Part shown: positions 60,739 through 64,000 of the stretch, one piece after another
How positions within the stretch are numbered: the first letter of the stretch is position 1
Layout of the letters: every line of letters begins with the position of its first letter
Assembly (NCBI GenBank): GCA_963920765.1
Contig: OY987242.1
Span: 15,648,002-15,712,001 of the forward strand
Direction: 5' to 3'
Origin: Ulota crispa
Lineage: Eukaryota > Streptophyta > Bryopsida > Orthotrichales > Orthotrichaceae
Length of the DNA stretch: 64,000 nucleotides
Made by a program: the position numbers and the translations under genes
Notes under the pieces: generated by a model
Seen by the model: the letters and a program-made list of their open reading frames with translations, nothing else
Databases searched by the model: none
What the model was told of the DNA's origin: nothing

Positions 60739-60909
60739 ATGGACTTGCCCATGTCCAAGATATCAGAAGGTTTTGGTAGATTTGACAAGGTCAATGAAAG
60801 CCTGGATGGGGCCATGGGGGTCCTAACAAACTTCAAAAGAAGCGCGCCGTACTCCGTCATAATCATCTTGATATCCACCGCCATCGTGTTCAATACAATT
60901 GTTGTTTGA
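60739..60909 (+). CDS. Possible small ORF with a C-terminal membrane anchor
   Basis: This 56-codon ORF starts MDLPMSKISEGFGRFDKV, continues NESLDGAMGVLTNFKRS and ends in a hydrophobic tail, YSVIIILISTAIVFNTIVV. It lies in a GC-richer island. The layout (polar head, C-terminal hydrophobic segment) resembles a tail-anchored protein or the last exon of a longer gene whose upstream exons would lie in 60.2-60.7 kb. No family was recognised and it could be chance. Confidence 0.25.
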   Translation: MDLPMSKISEGFGRFDKVNESLDGAMGVLTNFKRSAPYSVIIILISTAIVFNTIVV

Positions 60910-61387
60910 ACACCAATGCCATTGCTGCTTGCTATTGTATAAATGCGCCTGGTGGAATTTGTTGTAAGAGCAACAACTGCCAATTAGGTTGCAAGGCACC
61001 GCTGCTCTCTACAAAGACCATTCTTTGATGAAGAGGAGCCGCAACATTTGTTTGAGTTAGCTGCGCCTAGTCAAAGCTTGGATCGTTCACAAGTAGGCAT
61101 GCCTTATGCTCTGATTACCGGAACGCGCTCTTGTACTTGCTCACACTATGTTGTACATTTTGGGGTGCATATTGAACATCATCATCATTCATGGCTTTGA
61201 ATGACTGGAGTGCTTTCTCTCTCGGTTTGTGGGTTGTGTATTGAAACGATTCAAAGCGGAGTAGATTCTTTCCAATTGGGGACACGTGCATTCTATTGGA
61301 ATTGGTTTTTTGAGCTTGTGTTTATTGGTTGTACGTTTGTCTTGGGGTGCAGGGGGGGTTTCGCAGGGCTTGTGAACAAGTATGAGC

Positions 61388-63690
61388 CATGGTCTCGGAT
61401 GACTCATAGTTGGGGGTTGATTCGTACAGCAACTCCAACGACAAGGAGAGGGAGGTGTACGAGCAAAAGATGGCAAACGGGATATGCGACAAGATCCGCG
61501 ACAGGCACCTAGTGATGAAGAATGGCGACAGCATGTACACGTGCCTGCTATCGCCGAAATAGAAGAAGCAAAGCTACATGCACTATGAGCTTTGAGCGCA
61601 TGGGGCACAGTACATGCTTGGGGAGCATCTGGGCATTCTTCTTCCGACACAGACCGGGAGCGGGAAGAAAGGGACGGAGAAAGTAGGCGAGCATGGGGAG
61701 CTGTGGAAATTCCTGGAGGGCAAGCCTATGGTGGCGGACCTGGAGCAAGAGGTGCCCAATTGCAGAGCCGGCGCCACTCGCCTGCTGGCTCAGTGGATGG
61801 GCATCCTGGTGAACATTGACAGTAGTTGCACAAACGAGCATGGGTTTTGCCTTGCCGTCAGTGGTGCCAACATCAAGGAGAAGTTCCAGGTGTATATGGC
61901 AATTTGCGCTCCTCATAATGTCACCATTTGCTTGCATGTTGGTGTCACATTCTTTGGGTTGGGCATGATCTTGGGAGCCCTTGAGAGCTCCGACATAGTT
62001 GCAGGTTTGACAGTGGTGCGGCATTGTGTTGGGTGTGAGGAGCATGAGTTGCACTCAAATTCTCCAAAAAGAGTCTCTAAATGAGGAAGCTTGAGCTGCA
62101 CTAAGTTTGTTTTGAGTTTGTTCTGAAGTGACAGGCAGATGCTCTTCATAGCCCCTCCTTGTGCATGCATGTTTGAGCGTATGTCCCCCTTTGACAGCCC
62201 CATATATGGAATTGGCGTGATTTTGAGAGCCCTAACATGTAGTGACAATCACGGTGTCCCTTTGAGTCCCGCTCAAGAGCCTGTTCATGTTTTTTGTGCA
62301 ACTGCTCGTCTTTCCGTGTGTGTGTTTGTGGGATTCTTGTGGATGTTAGAACCCTTGCTGTTATGACTTGTGTTTTTGGCTCTGCTACTGAGATGTGAGT
62401 GATGTGAGTAACACTCTGATTTTGGTTCAGAAATATAACTCGGAGAAAGTGGAGGTCTTCCACGACCATGGACATTGGAGCATGGCAGTTTTGACGTTCA
62501 GAAACAACATTCACGGTCTAGAGGATGCCCAAGCGTTTGCAAATAACTTTGCTATAGCAAATCGCAACAGCAAAGAGTGGAGGGTGAAGTGTCTGTACAA
62601 TTTAGATTTGTATAGATGGCAAGCAACCAAACAAGTAGGCCCTTTTTGTTTCCCTTTTTATTGATTGTGACCGTGAGTTTTGTGGCCATAGCCTTGTGTC
62701 ATCCCACTTCTAGGGTTTGTGGTTCTGAAGTACCGGAAGATTAAAAGCGGGATTGATGTGCGGCAGTTTTGTGCAAGACCTGACAACAAACCTGGGTGAA
62801 TTGATGGCGTATTTGAAGAAGTTTGGCGACCTGAAGTCTGTGAGGGATATGGTAGAGGAAAAGGAAAGGATGAACAAGCAAGTTTTGGAGGACTTGGTGA
62901 AGACGGTGGATCAAAAGAACGACAAGTTGACAACCATACGGGACCAATGTTTGATTCTGTGCACCATGTTATGCGAGTTGGATTCATCGCGGCGGAGGAG
63001 GAGAAGAGGAGGATGGAGGAACAGCACAAGTGAGGTAGGTGGCATGGTGAAGTTTTGTGGACGATGGGTGTTTCCACCCCCAAGCTTGTACTTTGCTTTG
63101 GAGCACAAAGGCTTAGCATGGGAGGCACACTTTGTGTTTACTAGCTTGAGTTGATGCATCGCAGATTTGGAAGCGGTGCAGCTGCAAGTGCAAGCGAAAG
63201 AAGTAGCGCATAATGAGAGAGTGTTGGCGCACTAGACGGCACTGACAAAGAAGTTTTGGGTGCTTGAAGGGCAGATTGAGGCATTGAAGGAAGCGGAGGT
63301 GCAGATGAGGCAAAAGAGGAAAGTAGAGCAGCAACATTTTGAGAGAGAGAGAAGCAAGATGTGAGTTTACTGTGAACATTTGGTTGTACCTCTGACCTTT
63401 ACAGTTAGTAGTTTGCAAAGATGTGTGGGCTGTTTTGGTTAGAAGGTGTTTTAGGTTATACTCTGCATGTGAGCAGTGCAGTGTTTAATTTGACCTTGCA
63501 AGAAGGGTATGCTAGTGGTGTTGGATGTGCAAATTGGCAATTGATACCAGTGCTGTGGTAGGCTGAAAGGCTACTTGAAGAAGCCAGGATGCTAGAAGAG
63601 GCCAAGATGCAGGCGGAGTTGCATATAGCTATGCAACGCAAGCAGCGGGACGAGTAGAAGAGGATCATCAAAAAGCGTAAGGTAATTCTT
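61388..63690 (+). pseudogene. zf-XS / XS domain / coiled-coil gene (SGS3 or FDM/IDN2 type), broken
   Basis: XS proteins bind double-stranded RNA with 5' overhangs and work in small-RNA silencing and RNA-directed DNA methylation. Exon about 61388-61889 encodes NDKEREVYEQKMANG, a zf-XS remnant (MYTCLLSPK*KKQSY), HGELWKFLEG and the start of the XS domain (QWMGILVNI...VSGANIKEKFQ). Exon 62431-62634 continues it: KYNSEKVEVFHDHGHW, MAVLTFRNN and LYRWQA, with matching phase 0 splice sites. Coiled-coil exons follow (about 62767-63020: MAYLKKFGDLKSV, VEEKERMNKQVL; 63165-63360: LEAVQLQVQAKE; 63560-63680: EEARMLEEAKMQAE). In-frame stops are at 61560 (TAG), 61593 (TGA), 63233 (TAG) and 63655 (TAG), and the frame does not join cleanly near 62790 and 62960. 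The zinc finger has lost a cysteine (CLLS for CPxC). The gene was probably functional recently, since splice sites are intact. It runs close to the window edge and may continue. Confidence 0.75.
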
Positions 63691-64000
63691 TGTTCCAGAT
63701 GTTTTGATATAGGGTTTCTAACTGCGGTTGTGGAGGTTTGTAGTTTCGTCTGCGTTTGGCTTTAGAATTGCTAGAAGTTGTTGGTGTGTTGATAGTCCAG
63801 CTTTATGACAAAGAAGTCGAGCATTGTATATTGAGTGAGCTCATCAGTGTGCTTCGCCACTCGTGAGCTTGGCAACTAGTTCCTAGTTGTATGAGGTCGC
63901 AACTTAGTAGAGTTACCAAAGCTCACAAGTAGTCGTGATGTATACAAAGTGAGAGCAAAGTTCTGGAGATGGCCTTTTGCAATCAAAGAAGAACACTGAT

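Noticed and set aside
61560..63657. TAG recoding to glutamine in the XS gene
   Set aside because: The 61560 TAG aligns with a lysine position, there is also a TGA and frame breaks, and TAG is absent from the QSOX and GH3 frames, so simple pseudogene decay is more likely.

Overview
The window is nuclear DNA of a plant. Three plant-type genes lie in GC-richer islands near the ends: a membrane-anchored quiescin sulfhydryl oxidase (QSOX), a GH3 acyl-acid amido synthetase, and a broken gene with zf-XS and XS domains, a family otherwise known only from plants. All have GT-AG introns. The species cannot be named from the sequence. Tc1-type DD34E transposase relics, rather than the DD39D mariner type usual in flowering plants, fit a non-flowering lineage better, but this is only a hint.

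Layout. 0.4-5.4 kb: QSOX on the plus strand, about a dozen exons, rebuilt exon by exon except for one short missing piece. 5.4-14.9 kb: AT-rich intergenic DNA with a 17-bp tandem repeat, a 416-bp palindrome and a (TA)n tract. 14.9-22.8 kb: GH3 on the minus strand, six exons, with a 5-kb intron filled by nested miniature transposons. 22.8-44.7 kb: repeats only, including a 2.9-kb terminal-inverted-repeat element (copy 1), half of a Tc1-like transposase, several MITE families and a very AT-rich stretch (35.6-40.9 kb). 44.7-50.4 kb: a decayed Ty3/Gypsy chromovirus on the minus strand with two 377-bp LTRs. 50.4-60 kb: foldback elements, copy 2 of the terminal-repeat element in inverted orientation, the other half of the Tc1 transposase, and a second Tc1-like relic. 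60-64 kb: a GC-richer island with a possible small membrane-protein ORF and the XS-domain pseudogene, which runs towards the window edge.

The genes do not form a pathway together. QSOX makes disulfides in the secretory route, GH3 conjugates hormone acids to amino acids, and XS proteins act in RNA-directed silencing. The most informative structures are genomic: (1) the two inverted copies at 25.6-28.4 and 52.8-55.1 kb, whose flanks carry complementary halves of one transposase gene, implying a 24-kb inversion by recombination between transposon copies; (2) a three-level nest of MITEs inside a GH3 intron, with an unoccupied paralog elsewhere in the window showing the exact insertion point; (3) a QSOX whose thioredoxin CxxC has become LxxC; (4) a stop-free 111-nt GH3 intron that could be retained.
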